Assembly: GCF_041103235.1 (NCBI RefSeq)
Contig: NZ_JBGCUN010000003.1
Coordinates: 282,392 to 346,391 of the forward strand
Source: Yoonia sp. R2331
GTDB lineage: Bacteria > Pseudomonadota > Alphaproteobacteria > Rhodobacterales > Rhodobacteraceae
Length of the DNA stretch: 64,000 bases
Direction of reading: 5' to 3'
Shown here: in pieces, positions 18,905 through 27,703 of the stretch
Layout: every line of letters begins with the position of its first letter
Position numbering within the stretch: position 1 is the stretch's first letter
Program-made: the position numbers and the translations under genes
The notes under the pieces: model-generated
What the model was told of the DNA's origin: nothing
Databases searched by the model: none
The model's input: the letters and a program-made list of their open reading frames with translations, nothing else

Positions 18905-19774
18905 TCAAACCGCCGGTTGCTTACTGACCTGCACCGCCAGAATCCCGCCCGCAATAATCGCGACACCCAGAATGTCCAACCATCCCAGCGCCTCGCCCAG
19001 CAGCGCCCAGGCCACCAGCACCCCCAGAAACGGGTTCAGGAAATGAAAGGTCGAAGCTTTGACCGCCCCGATCCGGCCCACCAGCAAGAACCAGACCAGC
19101 GTGGCTGCCAGCCCCGGCACCAGCGTGGTATAGACAAAGGCGACAATCAGCTGCCAACTCCACGTCACCACCCAGCTTTCCAGCGCCAGCGCCGGGACCC
19201 AAAGCACCGCACTGCCAACCAGCATCTGCAACCCCACGATCATCAACACATTGCCGCCTGACGACGCGCCGAGCACTGCCAGCGTTGCCACCGTCAGCGC
19301 CACGACGCCCACCACGCACAACGCGAGCCCATAAAGGTCCGTGCCGCCCTGCAAACGCGCGCCCATGATCAGGCTGACGCCGATCAAACCGGCCATCAAA
19401 CCCGCAATCCCCAACGGACGCACCCGCGTGCCAAAGACCAGCCAACCAGCGACGGCCACCAGCAATGGCATGGTGGATGCAATGATCGCCGCCAGCGACG
19501 CCTCGACCGTCTGCATTGCCACAAAATTCAGACCCAGGTACAGCGCGTTTTGGCAAACCCCGAAGATCAACACACCCAGCCACTGCCTGCGCGACAAGCG
19601 CATCGACTGCCCCAGCCAGAACGCCACAGCCACACCAATCAGCCCTGAAATCAGAAACCGCAGCGCCAGCGCGGTCAGCGGCGGCGCATATTCAACAATC
19701 ACCCGGGCGGATGTGAACGCAGACGACCACATCGCCGCAAAGGCCAACCCCATCAGAATTGCTTTGATATCCAA
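18905..19774 (-). CDS. EamA/DMT-family permease
   Basis: A 289-aa inner-membrane protein with ten hydrophobic helices in two EamA repeats; the second begins near LYGLALCVVGVVALTVATL. Typical features are the opening GLAFAAMWSSAFTSARVIV and the FHFLNPFLGVLVAWALLGE segment of the second repeat. The family exports amino acids or metabolites; the substrate cannot be read from the sequence. It stands alone, converging on the aroC-HD pair. Confidence 0.88.
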   Translation of the reverse strand: MDIKAILMGLAFAAMWSSAFTSARVIVEYAPPLTALALRFLISGLIGVAVAFWLGQSMRLSRRQWLGVLIFGVCQNALYLGLNFVAMQTVEASLAAIIASTMPLLVAVAGWLVFGTRVRPLGIAGLMAGLIGVSLIMGARLQGGTDLYGLALCVVGVVALTVATLAVLGASSGGNVLMIVGLQMLVGSAVLWVPALALESWVVTWSWQLIVAFVYTTLVPGLAATLVWFLLVGRIGAVKASTFHFLNPFLGVLVAWALLGEALGWLDILGVAIIAGGILAVQVSKQPAV

Positions 19775-19846
19775 GGCTCGACCCCATCGCGACGCAGGGT
19801 CCGTTATGCCTGATGTCGCCCGGTTCGCAAGCCGCGTTCGGCCTGC

Positions 19847-20539
19847 TCAGGCGCCCGTGCCGTTCAGTACCGCGGCGCCGGTTTTGGCCAGAATGCGCAG
19901 ATCCTGTGCGAACGACATGTTCTCAACATAGCGCACGTCCAGCGCCACCCGGCGCTGATAGGTCACCGCGTTGCGCCCTGACACCTGCCAAAGACCCGTC
20001 ACACCCGGTGTCGCTTGCCCATAAGCCCAGGCGTTGCTGCCGTAGCGCGCCAGTTCTTCGTTGGTCACCGGGCGTGGCCCGACAAAGCTCATCTCGCCGC
20101 GCAGCACGTTCCAGATCTGCGGCAGCTCATCCAGACTGGTCTTGCGCAGGATGCGCCCCAGCCAGGTGATCCGGGGATCAAATTTCAGCTTGTGCGACAG
20201 CTCCCACTCGGCGCGCGCGTCAGGGTTTTGCACCAGATATTCAGCCAGGCACTTCTCTGCTTGCGGCACCATCGACCGCAGCTTCCAGCAGCGGAACATG
20301 CGCCCGTTGCGCCCCACGCGGGGGTGGCCGTAAAATCCTGAACCGCCATCGCACCGCACCAGCAGCCAAAGCACCGCGACAAGCGGTCCGATAAGCGGGA
20401 TCAAAACAATGCTCAGGGCGATGTCAAAGGGCCGCTTGAAGTGGCGCGCATAAAGCGAGGATCGTGATGCACGTACCGGACCAGAGGCGGTCAGGATCGT
20501 TGACGCATCATCCGCTGCGATGTCGCGAATTTGGTTCAT
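19847..20539 (-). CDS. Exopolysaccharide sugar (phospho)transferase, ExoY/WcaJ-like
   Basis: Bacterial sugar transferase that puts the first sugar phosphate on undecaprenyl phosphate at the inner membrane. The 230-aa product has one N-terminal membrane hairpin (RPFDIALSIVLIPLIGPLVAVL), then the catalytic core: FYGHPRVGRNGRMFRCWKLRSM, KTSLDELPQIWNVLRGEMSFVGPRPV and PGVTGLWQVSGRN. A GTG at 20587 would give 246 aa; I prefer the ATG at 20539. It is 35 kb from the exopolysaccharide locus on the right. Inverted repeats upstream (20646-20662, 20709-20729) may mark its control region. Confidence 0.9.
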   Translation of the reverse strand: MNQIRDIAADDASTILTASGPVRASRSSLYARHFKRPFDIALSIVLIPLIGPLVAVLWLLVRCDGGSGFYGHPRVGRNGRMFRCWKLRSMVPQAEKCLAEYLVQNPDARAEWELSHKLKFDPRITWLGRILRKTSLDELPQIWNVLRGEMSFVGPRPVTNEELARYGSNAWAYGQATPGVTGLWQVSGRNAVTYQRRVALDVRYVENMSFAQDLRILAKTGAAVLNGTGA

Positions 20540-20645
20540 CCCTGCTTGACCCTCACTTGCCACGTGCCGTTCAATAGCCAATGGCACACCAATAAAATAT
20601 CAAACGAACTCGACTAAAATGCGTCTCTCCACAACTTGGATAGTC

Positions 20646-20662
20646 CGAATCGCCACGATTCG
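20646..20662. promoter_or_regulatory. Perfect inverted repeat upstream of the sugar transferase
   Basis: CGAATCG and CGATTCG arms of 7 bp separated by CCA. It lies about 110 nt upstream of the exopolysaccharide sugar transferase start. This is the shape of a repressor operator, but no regulator is identified. Confidence 0.4.
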
Positions 20663-20708
20663 CCACAACTCACAGGGTTAATGCCCGGAAATGCGGCGGA
20701 TTTTGCCG

Positions 20709-20729
20709 ATTGCCCCGGAAATGGGCAAT
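20709..20729. repeat. Inverted repeat ATTGCCC-N7-GGGCAAT
   Basis: Two 7-bp arms around CCGGAAAT-type sequence. Its core TGCCCCGGAAATG repeats, with one base missing, at 20682-20693. It is located between the sugar transferase promoter region and the HU terminator. Confidence 0.4.
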
Positions 20730-20738
20730 TCTCAACGC

Positions 20739-20765
20739 AAAAGGCCGCCGAGACGGCGACCTTTC
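20739..20765 (-). terminator. Rho-independent terminator of the HU-like gene
   Basis: On the minus strand the sequence reads AAAGGTCGCCG, a short loop, CGGCGGCCTTTT: a long stem with a terminal T-run, about 25 nt after the HU stop. Confidence 0.85.
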
Positions 20766-20787
20766 AAGACATTGCTGTGGCACGACC

Positions 20788-21078
20788 TTAGTCGTTCACG
20801 CTGTCCTTCAGTGCCTTCGCAATGGTCATTTTGACCACTTTGTCGGCTTCTTTCTTGAACTGCTCGCCGGTGGCGGGGTTGCGCACCATGCGCTCGGGGC
20901 GCTCGCGGCAGTAGATTTTGCCTACGCCGGGCAGGGTCACAGCACCGCCGCCGGACACTTCGCGTGTGATGATGCCGGTGACAGCGTCCAGAGCGGCGGA
21001 GGCCGCTTTCTTGTCTGCGCCCATTTCTTCGGCCAGTGCAGTGACAAGCTGCGCTTTGGTCATTGGTTTCGTCGCCAT
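20788..21078 (-). CDS. HU/IHF-family DNA-binding protein
   Basis: A 96-aa nucleoid protein that bends DNA. The helical N-terminal half (MTKAQLVTALAEEMGADKKAASAALDAV) dimerises; the beta-arm region carries GKIYCRERPERMVRNPATGEQF, close to the usual GRNPxTGE tip. The ATG at 21078 follows AGGAGACC; a longer frame upstream is not needed. A strong terminator follows. The arm sequence RERPERMVRNPATGEQ departs from canonical HU, as in several Rhodobacterales HU paralogues. Confidence 0.92.
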   Translation of the reverse strand: MATKPMTKAQLVTALAEEMGADKKAASAALDAVTGIITREVSGGGAVTLPGVGKIYCRERPERMVRNPATGEQFKKEADKVVKMTIAKALKDSVND

Positions 21079-21219
21079 TTTCTGGTCTCCTACGTTTTGC
21101 CCGATCTCTAGGGCCTCTGCCCGCGATGATAACGGAATGTGGTGGCACACCACAACGTTTTGTGGCCTCTGGCAAGGGAAAATAAGGGGTTTTCAGCTGT
21201 TTTTCGGCATTTCCATACG

Positions 21220-22701
21220 TCAGAGGAAGGCGGTTTCCTCAAAAGACCGCAATTTCCGGCTGTGAATCCGCTCCAGCGGCATCTCGCGCAGCCGTTCCAT
21301 CGCCCGAATTCCGATCATCAAATGCGCTGCAACCTGCGTTTTGTAGAACTCTGACGCCATACCCGGCAGCTTCAGCTCGCCGTGCAGCGGCTTGTCCGAC
21401 ACACACAGCAGCGTTCCATATGGCACCCGAAACCGGAACCCATTGGCCGCAATCGTCGCACTTTCCATGTCCAGTGCCACCGCGCGGGATTGGCTTAACC
21501 GTTGTACCGGGCCCTCATGCTCGCGCAGCTCCCAGTTGCGGTTGTCCAGCGTCGCCACCGTACCCGTCCGCATGATCCGCTTCAGCTCGAACCCTTCCAG
21601 CTTCGTCACATCGGCCACTGCACTTTCCAGCGCCACCTGAATTTCGGCCAGTGGCGGGATCGGCACCCAGACCGGCAGGTCCGCATCCAACACAGCATCC
21701 TCGCGCAGATAGGCGTGCGCCAGCACGAAATCACCCAACCGCTGACTATTCCGCAGACCCGCGCAATGGCCAACCATCAGCCAGGCGTGCGGGCGCAGCA
21801 CCGCAATATGGTCGGTTGCCGTCTTCGCATTCGACGGCCCCACCCCGATATTGACCAGCGTGATCCCCCCGCCACCTTTGCGTTTCAGGTGATAGGTCGG
21901 CATTTGCGGCATCTTTTCCGGCACCGGGATCACCGCATCGGGCTCCGTTATCTCAACGTTCCCGGTGCTGACAAAACTGGTGTAGCCACTGTCAGGGTCG
22001 GCCAGGACTTCCCGGGCATACGCCTCGAATTCCTGCACATAGAACTGGTAGTTGGTGAACAGCACGTGGTTCTGGAAATGCTCGGGCAGGGTCGCGGTGT
22101 AATGCGATAAGCGTGCCAGAGAATAATCCACCCGCTGCGCCGTAAATGGCGCCAGTGGGCGCGCGCCGTCATCATAATGAAAACCGGTGCCATTCACGAT
22201 GTCATCATTGGTCGTGCTTAGATCCGGCACGTCAAAGACGTCGCGCAACTGAAACTCCAGCGCGCCACCATGCGGCACGGTCAGGCTCTCGTTGTTGGCC
22301 ACGGCAAAATGCACTGGCATCGGCGTGGTCGAGGCACCAATCACTACCGACACGTCATGGTTTTGCAGCAGCAGGTCGATCTGCTGTTCCAGATAATGGG
22401 CAAACAGATCTGGCCGCGTCACCGTGGTCGCATAGACCCCCGGTTCAATCACGTGACCAAATGACAACCGGCTGTCGGCTGCGGCATAGCTTGTCGTCGT
22501 CAGCCTGATCTCGGGATAAAAGGCCCGATACCGTGCCGTAGCAGCCCCGCCGCTCAGAACCTTCTGAAAATTCTGGCACAGAAATTCCACCGCATCGGTG
22601 TAAAGCTCCTGCAGACGGGCGACCGCCGCTGCGGGGTCATCAAATGCCTCTGGTGCGGGCACATCAGGTGTTTTCAAGCGCAATGTCGGATCGACGTTCA
22701 T
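21220..22701 (-). CDS. amn: AMP nucleosidase
   Basis: A 493-aa cytosolic enzyme that hydrolyses AMP to adenine and ribose 5-phosphate. The N-terminal AMP-nucleosidase domain is followed by a phosphorylase-like catalytic domain containing MVGHCAGLRNSQRLGDFVLA and the ALDMESATIAANGFRFRVPYGTLL block. It overlaps the ade stop by ATGA, so adenine made by Amn can be deaminated by its partner. Length matches the proteobacterial enzyme of about 485 aa. Confidence 0.93.
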   Translation of the reverse strand: MNVDPTLRLKTPDVPAPEAFDDPAAAVARLQELYTDAVEFLCQNFQKVLSGGAATARYRAFYPEIRLTTTSYAAADSRLSFGHVIEPGVYATTVTRPDLFAHYLEQQIDLLLQNHDVSVVIGASTTPMPVHFAVANNESLTVPHGGALEFQLRDVFDVPDLSTTNDDIVNGTGFHYDDGARPLAPFTAQRVDYSLARLSHYTATLPEHFQNHVLFTNYQFYVQEFEAYAREVLADPDSGYTSFVSTGNVEITEPDAVIPVPEKMPQMPTYHLKRKGGGGITLVNIGVGPSNAKTATDHIAVLRPHAWLMVGHCAGLRNSQRLGDFVLAHAYLREDAVLDADLPVWVPIPPLAEIQVALESAVADVTKLEGFELKRIMRTGTVATLDNRNWELREHEGPVQRLSQSRAVALDMESATIAANGFRFRVPYGTLLCVSDKPLHGELKLPGMASEFYKTQVAAHLMIGIRAMERLREMPLERIHSRKLRSFEETAFL

Positions 22702-24497
22702 TCCGTATCCTTAAAGATATCTGTCAGTTCAAATTTCGTGACGTCGACCAGCCCAAGATCACTGATCCGTAACTCCGGGATCACCACAAGGGCCAGCAAC
22801 GAATGTTGCATATACGCGTTGTTCAGCGTGCAGCCACACGTGGCCATCGCCGCCACCATCCGGTCCGCGGCTGCGGCCACATCGGCGGCGGGGCTGTCGC
22901 TCATCAGGCCCGCAATCGGCAGCTTGACCAGCGAGATTTCGGCGTCGTCTTTCCAGACGCTGATGCCCCCACCAACCTCACCCAACCGGTTCGCCGCCTG
23001 CGCCATTAGCGCGCGGTCGGTACCAACCACGATCATATGGTGGCTGTCATGTGCCACGGTCGAGGCCATCGCCATCCGCCCCTCATACCCAAAGCCGCTG
23101 ACAAAACCGTTGACCACATCGCCCGTCGCGCGGTGCCGTTCGACCAGCGCGATCTGGCACACCTCGCCTTCGCCTTCGACCACACCGTCCACTACGGGCA
23201 AATCCGCCTCCAGCGCCTTGGTCGGGGCTTGGTTTTCGACCACACCAATAACGCGCGCGGTGACGCGGTTGCGGCCTTCAGGGGCTTTCACCTCAAAATC
23301 CGTGGCCGCCAACGCCTTGCCCATGCGCACCGTCGCCCGTGCATCATCCGGCCACGCAAAATGCGGGCAGTCCACCGTGATCACACCGTCCCGCGCCACG
23401 GTCTGCCCGCGCGCGATCACCTCTTCGATCGGCAGCTCCGCCAAATCAGAGGTCAGGATCATATCGGCCCGCCGCCCCGGTGCGATGGACCCCAGCTCAC
23501 GCTCCAACCCGAAGTGCGTCGCTGTGTTGATCGTGGCCATCTGAAGCGCCACCACCGGGTCACAGCCGCGGGCAATCGCATGGCGCACAACGCGGTTCAT
23601 ATGCCCGTCATTCACCAGCGTCCCCGCCATACAATCATCGGTACACAGGATGAAATTCCGCGGGTCCAACCCCTTTTCAGTCACCGCCGTGATCTGGCTT
23701 TCAACGTCATACCACGCAGACCCCAGCCGCATCATCGACCGCATACCATTGCGCACACGCGCAATGGCATCCGCCTCTGCGGTGCCCTCGTGATCATCCG
23801 CCGCACCACCGGCAACATAGGCGCTGAAGGCCACACCTTTGTCGGGGCTGGCATAATGCCCGCCCACGGTCTTGCCTGCGTTCATCGTCGCGGCCATCTC
23901 GGCCAGCATCTGCGCATCACCGTTGATCACACCGGGAAAGTTCATCATCTCGCCCAGCCCGATGATGCCGGGCCAGGCCATCGCTTCGGTCACATCCGCG
24001 GCGCTGATCTCAAACCCGGTCGTTTCCAACCCCGGCGCAGACGGTGCGCAGGACGGCATCTGCGTGTAAATGTTCACAGGCTGCATGAGCGCCTCGTCAT
24101 GCATCATCCGCACACCGCGCAGACCCAGCACATTGGCAATCTCATGCGGGTCGGTGAACATCGTTGTGGTGCCATGCGGAATGACGGCTGCGGCAAACTC
24201 TGCCGGGGTCAGCATCCCGCTTTCGATGTGCATATGCCCGTCGCACAGGCCGGGGATCAGGAACCGCCCTTCGGCCTCGATCACCCGTGTGTCCGGCCCA
24301 ATGCAATGGCTGGCATCCGGACCTACATAGGCAAACCGCCCCGCGGCCACGGCAACCTGCCAACCGTCCAAAACCTCGCGGCTCTGCACATTGACCAGCT
24401 TGCCGCCGCGCACCACCAAATCGGCAGGCGCGCGCCCTGCCGCCACCGCCACAAGGTGCGGCGCTGTTTCGGCCCATGATGTAATGTGATGTTCCAT
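22698..24497 (-). CDS. ade: Adenine deaminase
   Basis: A 599-aa amidohydrolase-superfamily enzyme turning adenine to hypoxanthine and ammonia. Metal ligands are in CDGHMHIESGMLTP and the FTDPHEIANVLGLRG block; the C-terminal domain has VAHDSHHMIVVGTD. I chose the ATG at 24497; a GTG at 24512 would add five residues. Together with amn it forms a two-gene purine salvage unit (AMP to adenine to hypoxanthine). It directly follows tspO at the point where crtC would be expected in the canonical photosynthesis cluster. Confidence 0.93.
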   Translation of the reverse strand: MEHHITSWAETAPHLVAVAAGRAPADLVVRGGKLVNVQSREVLDGWQVAVAAGRFAYVGPDASHCIGPDTRVIEAEGRFLIPGLCDGHMHIESGMLTPAEFAAAVIPHGTTTMFTDPHEIANVLGLRGVRMMHDEALMQPVNIYTQMPSCAPSAPGLETTGFEISAADVTEAMAWPGIIGLGEMMNFPGVINGDAQMLAEMAATMNAGKTVGGHYASPDKGVAFSAYVAGGAADDHEGTAEADAIARVRNGMRSMMRLGSAWYDVESQITAVTEKGLDPRNFILCTDDCMAGTLVNDGHMNRVVRHAIARGCDPVVALQMATINTATHFGLERELGSIAPGRRADMILTSDLAELPIEEVIARGQTVARDGVITVDCPHFAWPDDARATVRMGKALAATDFEVKAPEGRNRVTARVIGVVENQAPTKALEADLPVVDGVVEGEGEVCQIALVERHRATGDVVNGFVSGFGYEGRMAMASTVAHDSHHMIVVGTDRALMAQAANRLGEVGGGISVWKDDAEISLVKLPIAGLMSDSPAADVAAAADRMVAAMATCGCTLNNAYMQHSLLALVVIPELRISDLGLVDVTKFELTDIFKDTE

Positions 24498-24537
24498 CCC
24501 CAAAAATGTCACCCTTTCCGGGCAGCTTCAAGGGGGG

Positions 24538-25017
24538 TCACAGCTTGTGGATCTCCAACGGCTTCTGATCGGGGTTCAGCTGCACAACACTATAATTCAA
24601 CGCAGCCGCCACAGTGACCCACGCCATGTAAGGTACAAAGGCCAGCCCCGCCCAGACATCCAGCATGAAAGACGTGATCAAACAACCCAGCACCGCCAGC
24701 CACAACCCCGCCATGGCCATCAACGAGGCCTTCCAATGCCGCAGGCCAAAGAACACCGGCGTCCACAACGTGTTGAAGGCAATCTGCAACGCCCAGAACG
24801 CAAGTGCATAGCCGCTGCCGTCGATCACCGCGACCCGTGCACCGGCGAACGACATCAGGATGTAAATGCTGGTCCATGTGATGGGAAAGACCCAGTTGGG
24901 CGGCACCCATGTGGGCTTGTTCAGGCCCTTGTACCACTCACCCGTGGGGAACAGCCCGCCGGTGGCACCCGCCGCGCAGCAGCACAGAAAAAACAGGGCA
25001 AACAGTGTCAGGTCCAT
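24538..25017 (-). CDS. tspO: TspO/MBR tryptophan-rich sensory protein
   Basis: A 159-aa membrane protein with five hydrophobic helices and many tryptophans (for example PTWVPPNWVFPITWTSIYILM and FNTLWTPVFFGLRHW). In Rhodobacter sphaeroides TspO binds tetrapyrroles and modulates photosynthesis gene expression with PpsR; that role is inferred here from family and location. It lies 27 nt downstream of crtB and probably belongs to the crtIB transcript. It is the last photosynthesis-related gene on the left side of the cluster. Confidence 0.93.
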   Translation of the reverse strand: MDLTLFALFFLCCCAAGATGGLFPTGEWYKGLNKPTWVPPNWVFPITWTSIYILMSFAGARVAVIDGSGYALAFWALQIAFNTLWTPVFFGLRHWKASLMAMAGLWLAVLGCLITSFMLDVWAGLAFVPYMAWVTVAAALNYSVVQLNPDQKPLEIHKL

Positions 25018-25044
25018 CTTGCGGCTCTCCTTGTTTGGACCTGC

Positions 25045-26064
25045 CTACGCCTGCGGCGTGCCCTTGCCAATCCCATCCCGTGCCGACAGCTCTGCCAGAA
25101 TGCCGATGACAGCGGCCGAACGCGGCTCGTTCCGCTGCCCCCGCGCGGCGGCATCCACCAGAAACGCGACCTCGGGCAAAGGGGGTGCATAGATCGACGC
25201 CGGGCGCGGCATTGCAGTGGACACAGCGGCCATTACGCCAGCCTGCCCCATCCAGATCAGTTTCTGCCACGTCGCCGTGTGCGCCCGCGTCGTGATCGAA
25301 TTGAAATGCTGCTGGCGGATTTGCCCGCCGATCCCGTCATAGATCAACCGTGCCGCCCATATCCCCATGCGCGCCCGCGCGGGCAGCGCGCTGATCCCCG
25401 CCTCTGACCGGCGATAAAGGCGGTCCGCCTCGGCCAACAGCGTCTTGACCATCCGTCGCACCTGCGGCGTGGGCATTGGGTTGGTCATAAAGGTTTCAGG
25501 CGAAAACCCATCATCCGCCAGCCAATCGGTTGGCAGATAGATCCGCCCGGCGCGTGCATCTTCCCCCACATCGCGCGCGATATTGGTCAACTGCATCGCC
25601 ACACCCAGATCGCAGGCCCGCGCCAGCGCATCCCGGTCGCGTACCCGCATCAGCACGCACATCATCGCGCCCACAGCACTTGCCACCCTTGCGGAATAGC
25701 TGCGCACATCCGACAGCGTCGCATAGCGCCGCACGGCGGCGTCCCACGCCAACCCTTCCAGCAATGCTTCGGGCAGCGCGCGCGGCATCTCGAAATCCTC
25801 GACAATCGCCGCAAAGGCCCGGTCCTCGGGCGCATTCTGGGGCCGCCCCGCATAGGCCAAATCCAACCTGTCGCGCAGCTTCAGAACTGCCGCGGTCTTG
25901 TGCTCCCCCTCATCCACCTCGTCATCCGCAAGACGGCAAAACGCATAAAGCGCCAACGCCGGGTCGCGGACAGAACCGGGCAACAGCTTGCTGGCCGCAT
26001 GAAACGACAGAGACCCGGTGCGGATCACCTCGCGGCAATGTTGCAGATCATCGTTGCGTATCAT
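25045..26064 (-). CDS. crtB: Phytoene synthase
   Basis: A 339-aa enzyme that condenses two geranylgeranyl diphosphates to phytoene, the first carotenoid step. Both aspartate-rich substrate motifs are visible: ADDEVDE near residue 45 and TNIARDVGEDARAGRIYLP in the second half. It overlaps crtI by ATGA, so it is translationally coupled, and tspO follows. Control is expected from the PpsR boxes in the crtI-crtA interval. Confidence 0.95.
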   Translation of the reverse strand: MIRNDDLQHCREVIRTGSLSFHAASKLLPGSVRDPALALYAFCRLADDEVDEGEHKTAAVLKLRDRLDLAYAGRPQNAPEDRAFAAIVEDFEMPRALPEALLEGLAWDAAVRRYATLSDVRSYSARVASAVGAMMCVLMRVRDRDALARACDLGVAMQLTNIARDVGEDARAGRIYLPTDWLADDGFSPETFMTNPMPTPQVRRMVKTLLAEADRLYRRSEAGISALPARARMGIWAARLIYDGIGGQIRQQHFNSITTRAHTATWQKLIWMGQAGVMAAVSTAMPRPASIYAPPLPEVAFLVDAAARGQRNEPRSAAVIGILAELSARDGIGKGTPQA

Positions 26065-27590
26065 TCCGCCGCCACCTTCACCGCTGGACGCGCGGGCGCG
26101 TTGGGGATCAATGTCTCCAGCACTTCGGCACTGCTAATCACCCCCGGCACCCCCGCGCCGGGATGCGTGCCAGCCCCTACCAGAAACAGGCCCTTGGCCT
26201 CTTCACTGATGTTGTGCGGCCGGAACCAGGCGCTTTGCAGAATGCGCGGCTCGATCGAGAAGCCAGAGCCATTGGGCGACAGATACCTGTCGCGAAAATC
26301 CTCGGGCGTGAACACCACCTCTTCGGTCAGATGATCCTGAAAACCGGGGATCAGCCTATCCAGCACTTTTGCCACCTTCGCCTTGTAGGTCGCGGCCTCT
26401 TGTCCCCAATCCACCGGGTTATCATGGCCCAGATGCGGCACGGGGCTGAGCGCATAAAAGGTATCGCCACCCTTTGGCGCCACGCCGGGATCCGTCACAG
26501 CCGGACGATGCACATAAAGCGACATATCCTCGGCCAGCTTGCCCTTGATAAAGATATCGCGCAGCAGCCCTTCGTATCGTGGTCCGGCCATGATCGTGTG
26601 ATGCCCTACATCCGGCCATAATTCGTCGGTCCCCTTGGTGCCGAAATACCAGACAAACAGCCCCATCGACCACTTGCGCGTCTTCAGCTTTCGGTTGCTC
26701 CAGCGCTTGCGCGGCGCGTCGCGCATCAGGTCCTGATATGTGTGGCCCGCATCCGCATTGCTGATGACCAGCGGGGCTTTGATCTGCGCCCCGTCCTTCA
26801 GCGTGACACCTGTGACTGCACCCCTCGCGACATCAATCCGGTTCACCTCTGCGCCAAACCGGATCTGCCCGCCCTGGCTGCGCACGACAGCGGCCATCGC
26901 ATCGGCAATCGCCTGCACGCCGCCCATCGCATAATGAACGCCAAATTCCTTCTCAAGATAGCTGACCAGCGCGTACATGCTGGTCACGTTCATCGGATCG
27001 CCCCCGATAAACAGCGGATGAAACGACAGCGCCATGCGCAAACGCTCGTCCTTGACCCGCCTGCGCGCCAGCCCAAGGATCGACTGATCCGCGCGCAGCA
27101 GCGCAAATTCTGGCAGCACCTTCAGCGTCTCCCAAATCCGATGCATCGGTTTGGTCAGCATCCCCTCGAACCCCACGACATAACGCCGCTGCGAGTCCCG
27201 CAGAAACTTCAGATAGCCCTTCACATCGCCGGGGCTGAACTTGCGCACCTCTTCCACCATGGCGTCGGTATCGCCGCGCGCGGTAAAGACCGACCCATCG
27301 GGCCAGCGGATTTCGTAGAAGTCGCGCAACGGGCGCAGGTCCACATCCTTGTGGAAATCCCGCCCGCAAGCCGCCCATAGTTTTTCGTAAACCTGCGGCA
27401 CCGTCACAATTGTTGGCCCCAGATCAAACCGGTGGCCGCCCTTGGCGATGCTCGACCCGCGCCCCCCGGCTTTGTCCAACCGTTCCAGCACAGTCACCTC
27501 ATAGCCTTTGGCGCCCAGCCGCATTGCCGCAGCTAAGCCGCCCAATCCGGCACCAATCACAATGGCCGAGGGATCATTCAGGGATTCCAT
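26061..27590 (-). CDS. crtI: Phytoene desaturase
   Basis: A 509-aa FAD-dependent desaturase that introduces the conjugated double bonds turning phytoene into neurosporene or lycopene. The N-terminal dinucleotide fold is VIGAGLGGLAAAMRLGAKGYEVTVLE followed by GGRGSSI; the C-terminal flavin motif is FLVGAGTHPGAGVPGVI. First gene of crtI-crtB-tspO. It starts 113 nt from the crtA start, with three TGT-N11/12-ACA boxes between. Confidence 0.96.
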   Translation of the reverse strand: MESLNDPSAIVIGAGLGGLAAAMRLGAKGYEVTVLERLDKAGGRGSSIAKGGHRFDLGPTIVTVPQVYEKLWAACGRDFHKDVDLRPLRDFYEIRWPDGSVFTARGDTDAMVEEVRKFSPGDVKGYLKFLRDSQRRYVVGFEGMLTKPMHRIWETLKVLPEFALLRADQSILGLARRRVKDERLRMALSFHPLFIGGDPMNVTSMYALVSYLEKEFGVHYAMGGVQAIADAMAAVVRSQGGQIRFGAEVNRIDVARGAVTGVTLKDGAQIKAPLVISNADAGHTYQDLMRDAPRKRWSNRKLKTRKWSMGLFVWYFGTKGTDELWPDVGHHTIMAGPRYEGLLRDIFIKGKLAEDMSLYVHRPAVTDPGVAPKGGDTFYALSPVPHLGHDNPVDWGQEAATYKAKVAKVLDRLIPGFQDHLTEEVVFTPEDFRDRYLSPNGSGFSIEPRILQSAWFRPHNISEEAKGLFLVGAGTHPGAGVPGVISSAEVLETLIPNAPARPAVKVAAE

Positions 27591-27606
27591 GTGCCCAGAC
27601 TAAGTG

Positions 27607-27624
27607 TGTCATCTTTACTTGACA
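27607..27624. promoter_or_regulatory. PpsR box 1 (crtI-crtA interval)
   Basis: TGTCATCTTTACTTGACA fits TGT-N12-ACA, the PpsR/CrtJ consensus. It lies 17-34 nt upstream of the crtI start codon, so binding would block crtI-crtB-tspO transcription or initiation. Confidence 0.85.
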
Positions 27625-27631
27625 ATCGCCT

Positions 27632-27648
27632 TGTCGGCTTAGTTGACA
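27632..27648. promoter_or_regulatory. PpsR box 2 (crtI-crtA interval), N11 spacing
   Basis: TGTCGGCTTAGTTGACA has the half-sites spaced by 11 rather than 12. Its right half supplies TTGACA (27643-27648), a perfect -35 hexamer for rightward crtA transcription, with TCCTAT 18 nt on as a weak -10. Confidence 0.7.
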
Positions 27649-27671
27649 TATACCCTCGGAATCGCGTCCTA

Positions 27672-27689
27672 TGTCAGTGTAGGTTTACA
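27672..27689. promoter_or_regulatory. PpsR box 3 (crtI-crtA interval)
   Basis: TGTCAGTGTAGGTTTACA fits TGT-N12-ACA and ends 14 nt before the crtA start. Three sites in 83 nt suggest cooperative binding or looping of PpsR tetramers over the divergent promoter. Confidence 0.82.
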
Positions 27690-27703
27690 CCGAAAGGGCT
27701 GTT

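Noticed and set aside
23037..24479. 480-residue open frame on the plus strand
   Set aside because: Antisense to adenine deaminase; composition of a shadow frame, no domain.
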